Source: Serratia fonticola (GTDB taxonomy: Bacteria; Pseudomonadota; Gammaproteobacteria; Enterobacterales; Enterobacteriaceae). From it: a stretch of DNA of 64,000 bases. The stretch covers positions 4,278,001 through 4,342,000 of the forward strand of contig NZ_CP011254.1 of assembly GCF_001006005.1 (NCBI RefSeq), written 5' to 3'. The notes below the pieces were generated by a model that was not told the origin of the DNA, searched no databases, and saw only the letters and a list, made by a program, of their open reading frames with translations. Below are positions 1 to 10,024 of this stretch, piece after piece (the stretch's first letter is position 1; each line of letters starts with the position of its first letter). A program made the position numbers and the translations under genes.

Positions 1-23
1 TCACTTCGTAGTAATGCATTGCG

Positions 24-53
24 CAAAGTAGCGGATTAAACTCCGCTACTTTG
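24..53. repeat. perfect 12-bp inverted repeat (hairpin)
   Basis: Arms CAAAGTAGCGGA and TCCGCTACTTTG are perfectly complementary around a 6-base loop. No T-run follows on either strand, so it is not a classical intrinsic terminator. It could belong to a gene outside the window. The rest of 1-202 shows nothing I can assign. Confidence 0.5.
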
Positions 54-202
54 CCGCAAAATCCGTGCCGTTATCGTATAATTACCTGTTAAGCACCGCG
101 TTTCGTGGTGCTCCTCGCTTCAAGTGGCTCCACTGAGGTATTATGGCCGAGCGGCCCATTTCGCGGCCAGCTTGCAACAGGTGAGAAAGTATTGATGGCA
201 TT

Positions 203-436
203 ATGAAAACACTTAAGCCACGCCGCCCTCATGGGAGGTGGATCTATTACATTCTGCACGAAGATATTCTGTGGCCATGCCCAGTCAAATGGGAGTGGGA
301 AGAGAATTTCGAGGCATGGTTGCCTTTTTACTATTCGCCCACCCTGGAGTTTGTGGCAGGCGATCCGGCGAAAGCCGTCAAGGTGACGAAACCCCAAACG
401 CCCGGCTTGCAGCCGAAACGCCTGGAGTACGCTTGA
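203..436 (+). CDS. hypothetical protein, 77 aa (doubtful)
   Basis: A 77-residue frame rich in Trp and Tyr (WIYYIL, WEWEENFEAWLPFYY), a composition more like a real soluble domain than a random frame. No convincing ribosome binding site precedes the ATG, and no family is recognised. Just downstream another plus-strand frame (about 455-557) reads like protein sequence (LSADTRQAMLSRLKQSIP) but has no start, so this stretch may be a decayed locus. Existence of the gene is uncertain. Confidence 0.3.
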   Translation: MKTLKPRRPHGRWIYYILHEDILWPCPVKWEWEENFEAWLPFYYSPTLEFVAGDPAKAVKVTKPQTPGLQPKRLEYA

Positions 437-550
437 TTCGGGGATACCCGATGATTATTCAACCATTCCCTGAGTGCCGATACTCGCCAAGCCATGCTAT
501 CCAGGCTGAAACAGTCCATCCCCAACGCACAACCGCTTTTCTGGCGGAAC

Positions 551-898
551 TCAATTGAGCAAATCGTGAACGGTACGGCGCACGTAGTGGGTCATCTGTG
601 CCAGGTCTTCGGGCGCAACCGGGCCACCGCCAGCCATGACGACCTGTTGCTCGATCTGAGTGATCTCTTGCTCAACCCGGTTGGCGATTTGCACCTTGAC
701 GATCTTGTCTACCGATGACAGCAGAACCTTCAATACCACTTTCAGCGCAATGTTTTCGCAGAATGAATCGTAGGAGTGGGCTGTTGGCGGCGCTTCTACC
801 GCCGGTGGCGGCATGCGTGGGGCCATAGCCTTGAAACTGTCTACATTTTCAATAATAAGATCCATGTCTCTTATTAGTTCATCAAAATCTTTAGACAC
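551..898 (-). CDS. hypothetical protein, 115 aa
   Basis: The frame is open far upstream, but the part before this start reads as non-protein. I chose the GTG at 898 because AAAGGGA lies about 9 bases before it. The product is acidic and helical, with a Pro/Ala linker near residue 35 (PRMPPPAVEAPPT) and a C-terminal amphipathic segment (LSSVDKIVKVQIANRVEQEI). No signal peptide or membrane segment is seen. No family is recognised, and no partner gene is near. Confidence 0.5.
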   Translation of the reverse strand: MSKDFDELIRDMDLIIENVDSFKAMAPRMPPPAVEAPPTAHSYDSFCENIALKVVLKVLLSSVDKIVKVQIANRVEQEITQIEQQVVMAGGGPVAPEDLAQMTHYVRRTVHDLLN

Positions 899-1254
899 TG
901 ACTTATTTCCCTTTGCAGTACGCAAAAAATAGAACGCCTGGCTTTGGTTGGCGGACAGGCGGACACAGCTTGAATCGACCGGACGTTCAACGGGTGAGCG
1001 GTAGGCTGGTCGGCATTTTAACCCTGCTCGGGTTCCGCAAACAAGATAGGGATGATTGATGGCTAGCCTTATATGTATAACTGCCATTGATGATTTTTCG
1101 CTGACCATACAAAGTGCATTGCCGCACGGAGCTCGGATAACCGGGGGGATATGATAAAAAATGCGAAGGGTATTCAGATAAACGCTTAGACCGCAACCCG
1201 ACAAGCGCTGCACAGGCTAAACTTGAGGGGCAGACATTTACACCGGGAGGAGAT
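899..1254. other. intergenic, no supported gene
   Basis: About 355 bases between the two small hypothetical genes. Frames here are continuations or shadows of neighbours without coding-like composition. It should hold the promoter of the minus-strand gene ending at 551 and the leader of the plus-strand gene at 1255. Nothing else could be assigned. Confidence 0.5.
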
Positions 1255-1428
1255 ATGGAACCCGAACGTGGCATTAAGCGAGTGATACTTTCTGATGGCG
1301 CTATCAAACATGTGGTGGTGGAAGACGCTATGGGCAACGAGCGCTCCCTGGCCGCCGTAGATTACATCTCTGAGGGGATACAGCCGCCGTTGGAAACGCT
1401 GCCGGAAGTCCCGGCCCAGGAAGAGTAA
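1255..1428 (+). CDS. small acidic hypothetical protein, 57 aa
   Basis: An ATG preceded by a strong GGGAGGAG site opens a 57-codon frame ending TAA. The protein begins MEPERGIKRVILSDG and ends in a Pro/Glu-rich tail (ETLPEVPAQEE). Alternating hydrophobic residues (IKHVVVEDAM) suggest a small beta-rich fold. There is no signal peptide or membrane segment, and no family is recognised. The good ribosome binding site and balanced composition argue that it is translated. Confidence 0.6.
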   Translation: MEPERGIKRVILSDGAIKHVVVEDAMGNERSLAAVDYISEGIQPPLETLPEVPAQEE

Positions 1429-1574
1429 AAAGGTCCAGGAGGATTGGTTGTCAACCCTCGGCACCGGGCAGCGATTGCTGCTGCCAATCCGGCACGATAT
1501 TGCCGATTGCTAGCCTTTTCCCCATACTGGCAGAAATTGTGTATTTTAGTGCACCCAGCAGGAAGGGCAAGTCA

Positions 1575-2489
1575 GTGTCAACGGTCAAGAAAAACTCTAC
1601 TCCCACGCTGTTTCTGAAGATCAAACCCCAGGAAGCCGTACTGGTCTTTATCACCATGCTCTGGGGCGGCACTTTTTTGGCCGTGCATCAGGCGATGCTG
1701 GTCAGTGGGCCATTCTTTTTTGTCGGGCTACGTTTTGGCACCGCGACGTTGGCGCTGGTGCTGTTCTCTCTGCGTTCGCTACGCGGGATGACCTGGTACG
1801 AAATCAAGGCCGGAGTGTTTATCGGCACCTCGATCATGTTCGGCTATGGCCTGCAAACCATGGGGCTGCAAACCATCACCAGCAGCCAGTCGGCCTTTAT
1901 TACTGCCATGTACGTGCCGATTGTGCCGTTATTGCAGTGGCTGGTCCTTGGGCGTATGCCGGGGATCATGTCCTGGATTGGCATTCTGCTGGCCTTCGTC
2001 GGGCTGATGCTGTTGAGCGGGCCAAGCAGTTCCAGCCTGGCATTCAGCGGCGGTGAATTCCTGACGTTGGTCAGTGCGTTGGCGATCGCCATCGAGGTGA
2101 TTTTAATCGGTGCTTTTGCGGGCAAGGTCAATGTGCGGCGGGTGACCATTGGGCAGCTGGCTACTGCGTCGTTGTTATCGTTTTTGATGATGGCTCCCAC
2201 CGGAGAGTCGGTTCCGGCGTTTTCCAACTATCTGCTTTACAGCGCGGTAGGGCTGGGGATCGCCAGTGCGGTGATCCAACTGACGATGAACTGGGCACAA
2301 CGCAGCGTTTCACCTACCCGTGCCACGGTTATTTATGCCGGTGAACCGGTATGGGCTGGAATAGTCGGCCGTATCGCCGGTGAGCGTTTGCCTGGGTTGG
2401 CGCTGATTGGCGCAGGGTTGATTGTGCTGGGGGTGATTGTCAGTGAGTTGCGTATTCGGCGTAAACCAAAGCCGGTAGAGTTGACATAG
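1575..2489 (+). CDS. DMT superfamily (EamA) transporter
   Basis: An inner-membrane permease of about 304 residues with ten hydrophobic segments arranged as two EamA repeats. The first repeat carries the family signature around LWGGTFLAVHQAML, and the second ends near residue 295. Members export amino acids, amines or other metabolites; the substrate is not evident. The frame stays open upstream to 1500, but the GTG at 1575 has AGGAAGGG just ahead and drops a non-conserved 25-residue head. It ends at the palindromic repeat shared with the 3' side of cycA. Confidence 0.8.
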   Translation: MSTVKKNSTPTLFLKIKPQEAVLVFITMLWGGTFLAVHQAMLVSGPFFFVGLRFGTATLALVLFSLRSLRGMTWYEIKAGVFIGTSIMFGYGLQTMGLQTITSSQSAFITAMYVPIVPLLQWLVLGRMPGIMSWIGILLAFVGLMLLSGPSSSSLAFSGGEFLTLVSALAIAIEVILIGAFAGKVNVRRVTIGQLATASLLSFLMMAPTGESVPAFSNYLLYSAVGLGIASAVIQLTMNWAQRSVSPTRATVIYAGEPVWAGIVGRIAGERLPGLALIGAGLIVLGVIVSELRIRRKPKPVELT

Positions 2490-2514
2490 GGGCGGGCGCT
2501 GCATGCTGCACCTG
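2489..2514. repeat. dispersed palindromic repeat, copy 1
   Basis: Contains GGGCGCTGCATGCTGC directly after the transporter stop codon. The same core recurs in at least six other intergenic positions of this window in both orientations, so it is a REP-like dispersed palindrome rather than part of either gene. Confidence 0.7.
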
Positions 2515-2515
2515 T

Positions 2516-2542
2516 AAAAACGCCGCGTGAGAACGCGGCGTT
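2516..2542 (-). terminator. intrinsic terminator of cycA
   Basis: An 8-10 bp GC-rich stem (CGCCGCGT / ACGCGGCG, loop GAGA). The A-run on its left reads as a T-run on the minus strand, so it ends cycA; it probably also stops the convergent transporter gene. Confidence 0.85.
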
Positions 2543-2555
2543 GCAATAACTAAGG

Positions 2556-3956
2556 TCAGGCCGCTTTCTTACGGCGTACAAACTGATAACCGATCCCCAG
2601 AATGATAAACCACAGTGGCGTGACGACCAGCGCCTGGCGTGTGTCCTCGCGCAGCGTCAACAGCACCAGCACGAATGCGAAGAACGCCATGCATACCCAG
2701 CACATCAACTTACCGGCAGGCATCTTGTAGATCGATTTCTGGTGCAGTGCCGGGCGTTGCTTACGGTAGACCAGATACGAGCACAGAATGATGGTCCAGA
2801 CGAACATGAACAGAATGGCCGACACGGTGGTGACCAGCGTGAATACGGTCATGACGTTCGGGATCAGATAGATCAGCACCACGCCGCCCAGCAGGCAGAT
2901 ACAAGAGAAGGTCAGGCCGTTTGCCGGTACCGCACGTTTGGACAGGTTGGCAAAGGATTTAGGCGCATCGCCTTCCTGTGCCAGGCCGAACAGCATACGG
3001 CTGGTGGAGAACACGCCGCTGTTGGCGGAAGAGGCGGCAGAGGTCAATACCACGAAGTTGATCACGCTGGCTGCGGCTGGCAGACCAATCAGCACGAACA
3101 GCTCGACGAACGGGCTCTTATCGGCCACCACCGAATTCCAAGGCGTTACCGACATGATCACGATCAGCGCGAAGACGTAGAACATGATGATGCGGATCGG
3201 GATGGAGTTGATGGCCCGTGGCAGCACTTTTTCCGGATCTTTGGTTTCGGCCGCGGTGGTTCCCACCAGCTCGATACCCACAAAGGCAAACACCGCAATC
3301 TGGAAGCCGGCAAAGAAGCCGCTAATGCCTTTAGGGAACATGCCGCCATCATTCCATAAGTGGGAGAAGGAGGCTACGCTGCCGGTTGGGGATTCGAAGT
3401 GCATGGCCACCATGACCAGGCCGGCGATGATCAGGCCCACTATCGCGACGATTTTGATCATCGCAAACCAGAACTCCATCTCACCGAACATTTTCACCGT
3501 TGCCAGATTCAGGCTGAGCAGCAGCAACACGCACAGTAAAGAGGCGATCCATTGGGAGAGATCGGGGAACCAGAACTGCGCGTAGGCGGTAATGGCCACC
3601 ACGTCGGCAATGCCGGTCACCACCCAACAGAACCAGTAAGTCCAACCGGTGAAGAACCCTGCCCAGGGGCCGAGCAGATCGGCAGCAAAGTCACTGAAAG
3701 ATTTGTACTGCAGATTGGAGAGCAGTAACTCACCCATCGCGCGCATCACGAAGAACAGCATAAAGCCGATGATCATGTACACGAAGATGATGGAAGGCCC
3801 GGCCAGGCTGATGGTCTTACCGGAACCCATAAACAAACCTGTACCAATGGCACCGCCAATAGCGATCAGCTGGATATGTCGGTTTGAGAGGTTTCGCCTT
3901 AGGTGATCTTCTGATCCGGGCGTGGCGTCCACTGCTATTTTAGAATGATCTACCAT
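2556..3956 (-). CDS. cycA: D-serine/D-alanine/glycine:H+ symporter CycA
   Basis: 466 residues, against 470 in E. coli, with near-identity across most segments (RRNLSNRHIQLIAIGGAIGTG at the start, then AAETKDPEKVLPRAINSIP mid-protein). It belongs to the APC amino-acid permease family, with twelve membrane segments and the conserved GAIGTGLF loop in TM1. It imports glycine, D-alanine, D-serine and the analogue D-cycloserine. In E. coli the mRNA is repressed by the sRNA GcvB; the leader here was not tested for pairing. Monocistronic, with its own terminator. Confidence 0.96.
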   Translation of the reverse strand: MVDHSKIAVDATPGSEDHLRRNLSNRHIQLIAIGGAIGTGLFMGSGKTISLAGPSIIFVYMIIGFMLFFVMRAMGELLLSNLQYKSFSDFAADLLGPWAGFFTGWTYWFCWVVTGIADVVAITAYAQFWFPDLSQWIASLLCVLLLLSLNLATVKMFGEMEFWFAMIKIVAIVGLIIAGLVMVAMHFESPTGSVASFSHLWNDGGMFPKGISGFFAGFQIAVFAFVGIELVGTTAAETKDPEKVLPRAINSIPIRIIMFYVFALIVIMSVTPWNSVVADKSPFVELFVLIGLPAAASVINFVVLTSAASSANSGVFSTSRMLFGLAQEGDAPKSFANLSKRAVPANGLTFSCICLLGGVVLIYLIPNVMTVFTLVTTVSAILFMFVWTIILCSYLVYRKQRPALHQKSIYKMPAGKLMCWVCMAFFAFVLVLLTLREDTRQALVVTPLWFIILGIGYQFVRRKKAA

Positions 3957-4586
3957 CGTATGCTGTCCTGTTTTTACCTGTCATGAGTGGAATGGCGAGC
4001 TCTGAAGTGGCTCTTTTTTATCTGTATTAGCCGGTTTTTCCGACAAAAGTTAAGGTAACTCAATATCACCACCTTTGTGCAACATATTTACAACATAATA
4101 AGGTGGGATAAAAGCCGATTATTCTTTACTCAGGGGAGGCAAATCGGACGTCTAGGGGGCGGAAGATTACTCTTTACCGCGGCAAATGAACAGTGCCAGC
4201 AGTGGTTATCTCATTGATTAAACAGGGGGTTATAAAATTCGCATGAGAAAAACTAATGCTAAAAGACGGTAAAACTAATCCTGATGCCTGCTTGTGCTTG
4301 AGGGGCGTTAATAGTGGGTTTTGCGCGGGGAGCAGTTGAGTTCTAATCAGTTTATTGCTGCAGCTGGCGCGGCTTGGCAGAGGATCGCCGGGCGTGCAGC
4401 GTACATTTGGTTGGTTTTGCGGTTCAAATCACAAAAGTATAAATCATTGGTTGAGTAATGGTGGCCAAAAGGTCGAGAAGCCACCAGCTACACCTGCTGA
4501 TCACAAAAGCATCATAAATAGGTACAAGCTCCCATTGGCCAGCGGTAAGCTGTGTTCATCACGGTAATACAGAGAGGGGATTGAAT
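3957..4586. other. intergenic region between cycA and the UspF-like gene
   Basis: About 630 bases carrying the divergent promoters of cycA (minus) and the stress-protein gene (plus). Short frames here, including one at 4355-4567, lack ribosome binding sites and coding character. The part next to cycA is AT-rich. No RNA gene could be recognised. Confidence 0.5.
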
Positions 4587-5015
4587 ATGTACAAGACCAT
4601 TTTAGTACCGGTAGATCTTGCTGAAGACGTATTGACTGAACATGCGCTCGAACACGTGGAGTATCTGGCCAAGATGTCTGGGGCCAAGGTGCATTTCTTC
4701 CATGCCTTGCCGGATGCTTCGGCGTTTGTGACCGCCTATTCGTTTGGCATCAAAGAGTTTGAAAATCAGGCTGAAGTGAAGGCGGTGGAGGGGTTGAAGA
4801 AGCTCATGGCGGGGATCGATCTGCCGTTGGAGCGTCTTTCTTATACCATCAGCTTCGGTTCGCCACGTGACGAGGTGTTACAACTTGCCGAGGAAATCTC
4901 AGCCGATCTGATCGTGATTGGCTCTCGCCGTCCTAGTGTCAAAACCTATCTGCTCGGCTCAAATGCGGCCGCCATTGTCCGCCACGCCAAGATCTCGGTG
5001 ATGGTAGTCCGATAA
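4587..5015 (+). CDS. uspF: universal stress protein, UspF type
   Basis: 142 residues forming one Usp domain: it begins MYKTILVPVDLAED and ends with the nucleotide-binding signature GSNAAAIVRHAKISVMVVR, as in E. coli UspF. The G-2x-G-9x-G(S/N)-like pattern places it in the ATP-binding UspF/G subgroup, linked in E. coli to adhesion, motility and stress survival. A TTG two codons upstream is in frame, but the ATG at 4587 has AGAGGGG at correct spacing. Monocistronic. UspG is the alternative name. Confidence 0.85.
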   Translation: MYKTILVPVDLAEDVLTEHALEHVEYLAKMSGAKVHFFHALPDASAFVTAYSFGIKEFENQAEVKAVEGLKKLMAGIDLPLERLSYTISFGSPRDEVLQLAEEISADLIVIGSRRPSVKTYLLGSNAAAIVRHAKISVMVVR

Positions 5016-5383
5016 GCAGTAGTTAGTCTCCATCAAACCCGGCCCGTGCCTTGCGGGCCAATTACCCCAAAGAAAACGGTGCTTGCCAGCATGCCCGTGC
5101 AGATACTGCGCGAAAGGTGAGTTAATTCCTAAACTATAGGGCTATTTATTCGCGGTACGAACAATAATGGGGTAATAAAAATCCCACAACATTATTAATG
5201 ATTAAATGGGACTAATCCTATTGTTGTTTTTTCAACTAATGATTAATGCGCTAGAGTGGATGTTGGTTAAGTTAATGATAGAAAATATTCTGTTACGAAA
5301 CTTATCATTCAACCGCTAAGGAGGGGGGGATTACATCGCCAAGCCGTTATCAGACCCCAAACGGGGGCCTGATAACGCACGGA
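5016..5383. other. intergenic, AT-rich; weak hairpins only
   Basis: Holds a GGCCCG/CGGGCC hairpin at 5041-5059 just after the uspF-like stop, without a T-run, then a strongly AT-rich stretch to about 5320 with no open frame. No RNA gene could be identified. Confidence 0.5.
5346..5377 (-). terminator. hairpin terminator after yecF
   Basis: Arms GTTATCAG and CTGATAAC enclose an inner CCC/GGG pairing, immediately 3' of yecF on the minus strand. The position is right for a terminator, although the downstream T-run is poor. Confidence 0.55.
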
Positions 5384-5608
5384 TTATTGGCGGTAGGCGT
5401 GCTTGATCTGCTGAATACTGTTCTTGAAGATTTCAGCCTGATCCGGGTCATCTACCTGAGCGGCAAAACGTTCCAGATTGATGATCACTTTACCGGCATC
5501 AGCCTGGCCAATTGCCTTTAATATCAACGTCAAAGTCGCTTTGAGGCAGGCAACTTCTGTGGCCAGCGCTTGCGGGTTTGCAGACGTAGTGAAGTCAACG
5601 TTGCTCAT
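5384..5608 (-). CDS. yecF: YecF family protein (DUF2594)
   Basis: 74 residues, the same length as E. coli YecF and clearly homologous (NPQALATEVACLKATLTLIL early; AEIFKNSIQQIKHAYRQ at the end). It is a small helical cytoplasmic protein of unknown function. In E. coli it lies between sdiA and uvrY; here it is upstream of uvrY on the opposite strand, and no sdiA is present. A good GGAGAT site precedes the ATG. Confidence 0.93.
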   Translation of the reverse strand: MSNVDFTTSANPQALATEVACLKATLTLILKAIGQADAGKVIINLERFAAQVDDPDQAEIFKNSIQQIKHAYRQ

Positions 5609-6400
5609 TTTATCTCCTGAATTTTAAGGCATAAGCCTGAAGTGAAATGTGAAATGTGGTTTGATGCACAACAACCCGCTGCCGACTCACCCAGGCAGAC
5701 CCCGTGCCTCATTTAGGGCGCGGAGTATATCACAGCATCGGCGGTTCGTATCGCTGAGGCCGCGTGGCGAGGGCATGATGCCCGTGAGGGCTGGTTGGCA
5801 GGGCATTTTTTTACGCTAGTGGTGTAATTCCTTTGCGTACTCATTTATAGTTAGTGGCGGGGTGTGGGCTTTCAGATCGAGTGGATTTTATAAAGTAATA
5901 CTGGCTTAATTCGACGTGATGAATAACTATTTCATCTGCAAGCTATTGACATTTAAGTCGGTTATTTTCTCTTGAAATGTCACCTTTTTCGCCGTCTACA
6001 ACGGTTATGTATTCTGAATAAGGGTTTCCCTATAGCGGTTTGTACGTGATTAAAAATGGCGTAATTTTGTTATTTTTTTGTAATTCATATAGTTACGGGT
6101 GATAGTTGGTAGGGCGGTTATTATCTGGTTTTGTGAAAACAGCGATTATTTTTCCCGCCAGAAGGCGTAAAATGGCGTATCATGGTGGTAATGTATTAAG
6201 CCTAATAGGCTTGATGGTTTTTTATCCGCTAACCAGTGGTTTAATCGTAACAAAGGTGGCGCAGGGGTCGACAAACCCGGCCATAGTTAACCGAGAGTAA
6301 GTATTAATCTGTATTCATTCTTTGCTGAAAACCAAGTAATATCTGTTTAGATGACAGAGGCTGATTGATTGCGTTACTCCCTTATTTTGGAGAATTTTCC
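5609..6400. other. long intergenic region between yecF and uvrY
   Basis: About 790 bases, increasingly AT-rich towards uvrY. A 64-codon frame at 6106-6300 has no ribosome binding site and is not supported. The region must hold the yecF and uvrY promoters and possibly a long uvrY leader. I see no tRNA, terminator with T-run or obvious sRNA. Confidence 0.45.
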
Positions 6401-7057
6401 TTGATTAGCGTTCTTCTTGTTGATGACCACGAACTGGTGCGCGCAGGGATACGACGCATTCTTGAAGATATCAAAGGCATTAAAGTTGTTGGCGAAGCAC
6501 AATGCGGTGAAGATGCCGTAAAATGGTGCCGCGGCAACTCTGTCGATATCGTTTTGATGGATATGAATATGCCGGGTATTGGGGGGCTGGAAGCCACCCG
6601 TAAGATTGTGCGTTACACGCCCGATATCAAGGTCATCATGTTGACTATTCATACTGAGAATCCGTTGCCTGCCAAGGTGATGCAGGCGGGCGCTGCTGGC
6701 TATCTGAGCAAAGGCGCAGCACCGCAAGAGGTGATTAATGCGATCCGTTCGGTACATGCCGGCCAGCGCTACATCGCTTCGGACATCGCCCAGCAAATGG
6801 CATTAAGCCAGTTGGAGCCGCAGGCGGAAAACCCGTTCAGCACCTTGTCTGAGCGTGAATTACAAATTATGTTGATGATCACTAAAGGGAAGAAAGTGAA
6901 TGAGATCTCAGAACAGCTGAATCTCAGCCCTAAAACAGTGAATAGTTATCGTTATCGTATGTTCACCAAGCTGAATATCAGCGGGGATGTTGAATTGACC
7001 CACCTGGCGATCAGACACGGGCTGTTCAACGCGGAGACATTGTTAAGCAGTGAATGA
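6401..7057 (+). CDS. uvrY: response regulator UvrY (BarA partner)
   Basis: 218 residues: a receiver domain with acidic pair D8/D9, phospho-acceptor D54 (VLMDMNMPG) and K104, then a LuxR-type helix-turn-helix at about 148-195. It is the partner of the BarA kinase and activates the CsrB/CsrC sRNAs, so it controls carbon storage, motility and virulence programmes. The start is the TTG at 6401 with TTTGGAG ahead; the upstream in-frame extension is not conserved. It overlaps uvrC by 8 bases, so the two are translationally coupled as in E. coli. Confidence 0.96.
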   Translation: MISVLLVDDHELVRAGIRRILEDIKGIKVVGEAQCGEDAVKWCRGNSVDIVLMDMNMPGIGGLEATRKIVRYTPDIKVIMLTIHTENPLPAKVMQAGAAGYLSKGAAPQEVINAIRSVHAGQRYIASDIAQQMALSQLEPQAENPFSTLSERELQIMLMITKGKKVNEISEQLNLSPKTVNSYRYRMFTKLNISGDVELTHLAIRHGLFNAETLLSSE

Positions 7058-8882
7058 TCGTTTTGATGCACCGGCATTTCTTAAAACCGTAACCAGTCAG
7101 CCTGGCGTTTATCGCATGTATGATCTGACGGGGACGGTGATCTATGTGGGTAAAGCCAAGGACCTGAAAAAACGTCTCGCGAGCTATTTCCGCACTCAGG
7201 TCAGTAGCCGTAAGACGGAAACGCTGGTCAAAAATATCTCACAAATTGACGTTACCGTTACCCATACGGAAACCGAGGCGTTACTGCTGGAACATAATTA
7301 TATCAAGCTGTATCAGCCCCGATATAATGTTCTGTTGCGCGACGATAAATCCTATCCGCTGATTTTTTTGAGTGCCGATAGCCACCCACGGCTGACGGTA
7401 CACCGTGGTGCCAAGCATGCCAAAGGTGAATACTTTGGCCCGTTCCCCAATTCTTACGCCGTGCGTGAAACGCTGGCGCTGCTGCAAAAACTGTTCCCCG
7501 TGCGTCAATGCGATAACAGCGTCTACCGCAATCGCTCCCGTCCTTGCCTGCAGTATCAGATTGGCCGTTGTCTGGGGCCATGCGTTGCCGGTTTGGTGAG
7601 TGAGGAAGATTACCGCCAGCAAGTAGACTATGTGCGCCTGTTTTTGTCCGGTAAGGATCAGCAGGTATTGCACCAGTTGATTGCGCGGATGGAAAACGCC
7701 AGCAAACTGCTCAATTTTGAAGAAGCTGCGCGCATCCGCGATCAGATCCAGGCGGTACGGCGAGTGACAGAAAAGCAGTTTGTCTCAGGAGACAGCGACG
7801 ATCTGGATGTGATCGGCGTGGCTTTCGATGCGGGTATGGCCTGCGTACACGTGCTGTTTATTCGCCAGGGCAAGGTGTTAGGCAGCCGCAGCTACTTCCC
7901 GAAAGTACCGGGTGGAACAGAACTGAGTGAAGTGGTGCAAACCTTTGTGGGCCAGTTCTATTTACAAGGCAGCCAGGCGCGCACCTTGCCGTCCGAGATC
8001 CTGCTGGACTTTATGTTACCGGAAAAAGATCTGTTGGCTAGCTCGCTAAGCGAACTGGCTGGCCGCAAGATCCAGATCCAGAGCAAGCCGCGTGGCGACC
8101 GTGCCCGCTACTTGAAGCTGGCGCGTACCAATGCTTCGACGGCGCTGGTCACCAAGCTTTCTCAGCAATCGACTATCCATCAGCGGTTGGCGGAACTGGC
8201 GAAAACGCTGAGCCTGACCGAAATAAACCGGATGGAGTGTTTCGATATCAGCCACACCATGGGAGAGCAGACCGTTGCTTCCTGCGTGGTGTTCGACAGC
8301 AATGGTCCATTGCGCTCGGAGTATCGGCGCTACAATATTACTGGCATCACGCCGGGTGATGACTATGCGGCGATGGCGCAAGTGCTGAAACGGCGCTATG
8401 GTAAAGCTCTGGAAGAGAGCAAGATCCCGGACGTCATCTTTATTGATGGCGGCAAAGGGCAACTGGGTATGGCGATTGACGTGTTCAATTCGCTGAACGT
8501 GACCTGGGACAAGCACAAACCGTTGCTGATCGGTATTGCCAAAGGCAGCGATCGCAAAGCCGGGCTGGAGACGTTGTTCTTCGTCCCTGAGGGGGAGGGG
8601 ATTTCGCTACCTTCGGACTCGCCGGCACTGCACGTGATCCAGCATATTCGTGATGACTCACACAACCATGCGATCACCGGCCATCGCCAGAAACGGGCGA
8701 AAGTCAAAAACACCAGCGCCTTGGAGCTGATCGACGGTGTTGGGCCAAAACGGCGTCAGGTGCTGTTGAAGTATATGGGTGGACTTCAACCATTATTGAA
8801 CGCCAGCGTTGAGGAAATTGCAAAAGTGCCGGGTATTTCACAAGCATTGGCAGAAAAGATCTACAATGCATTGAAACACTGA
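7050..8882 (+). CDS. uvrC: excinuclease ABC subunit C
   Basis: 610 residues, identical in length to E. coli UvrC. Order: GIY-YIG nuclease at the N terminus ([21 protein letters not shown]), a cysteine cluster near 155-180 ([13 protein letters not shown]), the UVR helix pair that binds UvrB ([18 protein letters not shown]), the RNase H-like endonuclease core and C-terminal helix-hairpin-helix repeats ([18 protein letters not shown]). It makes the 3' and 5' incisions in nucleotide excision repair. The start is a GTG inside the end of uvrY. Confidence 0.98.
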   Translation: MNDRFDAPAFLKTVTSQPGVYRMYDLTGTVIYVGKAKDLKKRLASYFRTQVSSRKTETLVKNISQIDVTVTHTETEALLLEHNYIKLYQPRYNVLLRDDKSYPLIFLSADSHPRLTVHRGAKHAKGEYFGPFPNSYAVRETLALLQKLFPVRQCDNSVYRNRSRPCLQYQIGRCLGPCVAGLVSEEDYRQQVDYVRLFLSGKDQQVLHQLIARMENASKLLNFEEAARIRDQIQAVRRVTEKQFVSGDSDDLDVIGVAFDAGMACVHVLFIRQGKVLGSRSYFPKVPGGTELSEVVQTFVGQFYLQGSQARTLPSEILLDFMLPEKDLLASSLSELAGRKIQIQSKPRGDRARYLKLARTNASTALVTKLSQQSTIHQRLAELAKTLSLTEINRMECFDISHTMGEQTVASCVVFDSNGPLRSEYRRYNITGITPGDDYAAMAQVLKRRYGKALEESKIPDVIFIDGGKGQLGMAIDVFNSLNVTWDKHKPLLIGIAKGSDRKAGLETLFFVPEGEGISLPSDSPALHVIQHIRDDSHNHAITGHRQKRAKVKNTSALELIDGVGPKRRQVLLKYMGGLQPLLNASVEEIAKVPGISQALAEKIYNALKH

Positions 8883-8938
8883 GGGCAATGTAGCAACATA
8901 CTCTTAATTTCCACTCCAGCCAGATAGTTACCAGCATT

Positions 8939-9487
8939 ATGCAATTGAATATACCGACTTGGCTTACCCTGTTCCGCGTAGTTTTGATCCCGTTCTTCGT
9001 CCTGGCGTTTTATCTGCCGTTCGTCTGGGCTCCGATGCTCTGTGCGGTCATTTTCGTGTTTGCTGCTGTAACCGATTGGTTTGACGGCTTTTTAGCCCGT
9101 CGCTGGAAGCAGACAACCCGCTTTGGCGCGTTCCTCGATCCGGTTGCCGATAAGGTGATGGTGGCGGTGGCCCTGGTGCTGGTAGCGGAACATTATCACA
9201 CCTGGTGGATCACTCTGCCTGCGGCAACCATGATCGCCCGCGAGATCATTATCTCGTCGTTGCGCGAATGGATGGCGGAAATCGGCAAGCGCAGCAGCGT
9301 GGCGGTTTCGTGGATTGGCAAGGTGAAAACCATGGCGCAGATGATGTCATTGGTTGGCCTGTTGTGGCGGCCAGAGCCTACGGTGGAGTATCTGTCGTTC
9401 GGCTTGCTGTACATCGCCGCCGTGCTGACCTTCTGGTCAATGTTCCAATATTTGAACGCGGCACGCCGCGATTTGCTGGAACCTTGA
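8939..9487 (+). CDS. pgsA: phosphatidylglycerophosphate synthase
   Basis: 182 residues, as in E. coli. An integral membrane CDP-alcohol phosphatidyltransferase with the catalytic pattern DG-2x-AR-8x-G-3x-D-3x-D at about residues 49-71. It converts CDP-diacylglycerol and glycerol-3-phosphate to phosphatidylglycerophosphate, the first committed step to phosphatidylglycerol and cardiolipin. It follows uvrC by 56 bases and precedes the tRNA cluster, the conserved [15 protein letters not shown] order. Confidence 0.97.
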   Translation: MQLNIPTWLTLFRVVLIPFFVLAFYLPFVWAPMLCAVIFVFAAVTDWFDGFLARRWKQTTRFGAFLDPVADKVMVAVALVLVAEHYHTWWITLPAATMIAREIIISSLREWMAEIGKRSSVAVSWIGKVKTMAQMMSLVGLLWRPEPTVEYLSFGLLYIAAVLTFWSMFQYLNAARRDLLEP

Positions 9488-9631
9488 TCGAAGCGATGTA
9501 AAAATCGGCAAACGAACCCGGTGAGACAACAATTTTATTGACTCACCACGCCAGATAAGTAGAATGCATCGCATCAGACGGCAGCGGTGAGTTGCCAAAA
9601 GATTTAAAAAAATCAGCAAGTTCTGATTAAA

Positions 9632-9707
<76 letters not shown>

Positions 9708-9762
9708 AATTTAGTAAAGCTGGTGATTGCGAGCTTTAGCCTGCAAAGGCAAACAGAATTAA

Positions 9763-9836
9763 GGCGCGTTAACAAAGCGGTTATGTAGCGGATTGCAAAT
9801 CCGTCTAGTCCGGTTCGACTCCGGAACGCGCCTCCA
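9763..9836 (+). tRNA. cysT: tRNA-Cys (GCA)
   Basis: 74 bases, acceptor GGCGCGT / ACGCGCC, anticodon loop with GCA (GATTGCAAATC), T-arm CGGTTCGACTCCG and an encoded CCA. Middle member of the three-tRNA operon. Confidence 0.97.
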
Positions 9837-9846
9837 ATTTTCCCGA

Positions 9847-9932
9847 GCCCGGGTGGTGAAATCGGTAGACACAAGGGATTTAAAATCCCTCGGCTTATGG
9901 CTGTGCGGGTTCAAGTCCCGCCCCGGGTACCA
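9847..9932 (+). tRNA. leuZ: tRNA-Leu (TAA)
   Basis: About 86 bases with the long variable arm of class II tRNAs (CTCGGCTTATGGCTGTG), acceptor GCCCGGG / CCCGGGT, anticodon loop TTTAAAA (UAA) and an encoded CCA. Its 3' end is followed within 100 bases by an integrase remnant, so this tRNA has probably served as an attachment site. Confidence 0.95.
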
Positions 9933-9977
9933 GGAAAATAAACTAAGAATAATCAAAGCAATATGTAGTAATGTCGT

Positions 9978-9999
9978 ACCGCCGAGAGGCGGTTTTTTT
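9978..9999 (+). terminator. intrinsic terminator of the tRNA operon
   Basis: Stem ACCGCC / GGCGGT with loop GAGA followed by seven T residues, 45 bases after tRNA-Leu. Confidence 0.92.
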
Positions 10000-10024
10000 G
10001 TGCCAAAAATCCCCTTTTGCCATA

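Noticed and set aside
4355..4567. 70-codon plus frame upstream of the UspF-like gene
   Set aside because: No ribosome binding site and no protein-like composition; lies in promoter DNA.
6106..6300. 64-codon plus frame upstream of uvrY
   Set aside because: No ribosome binding site, AT-rich, no recognisable motif.
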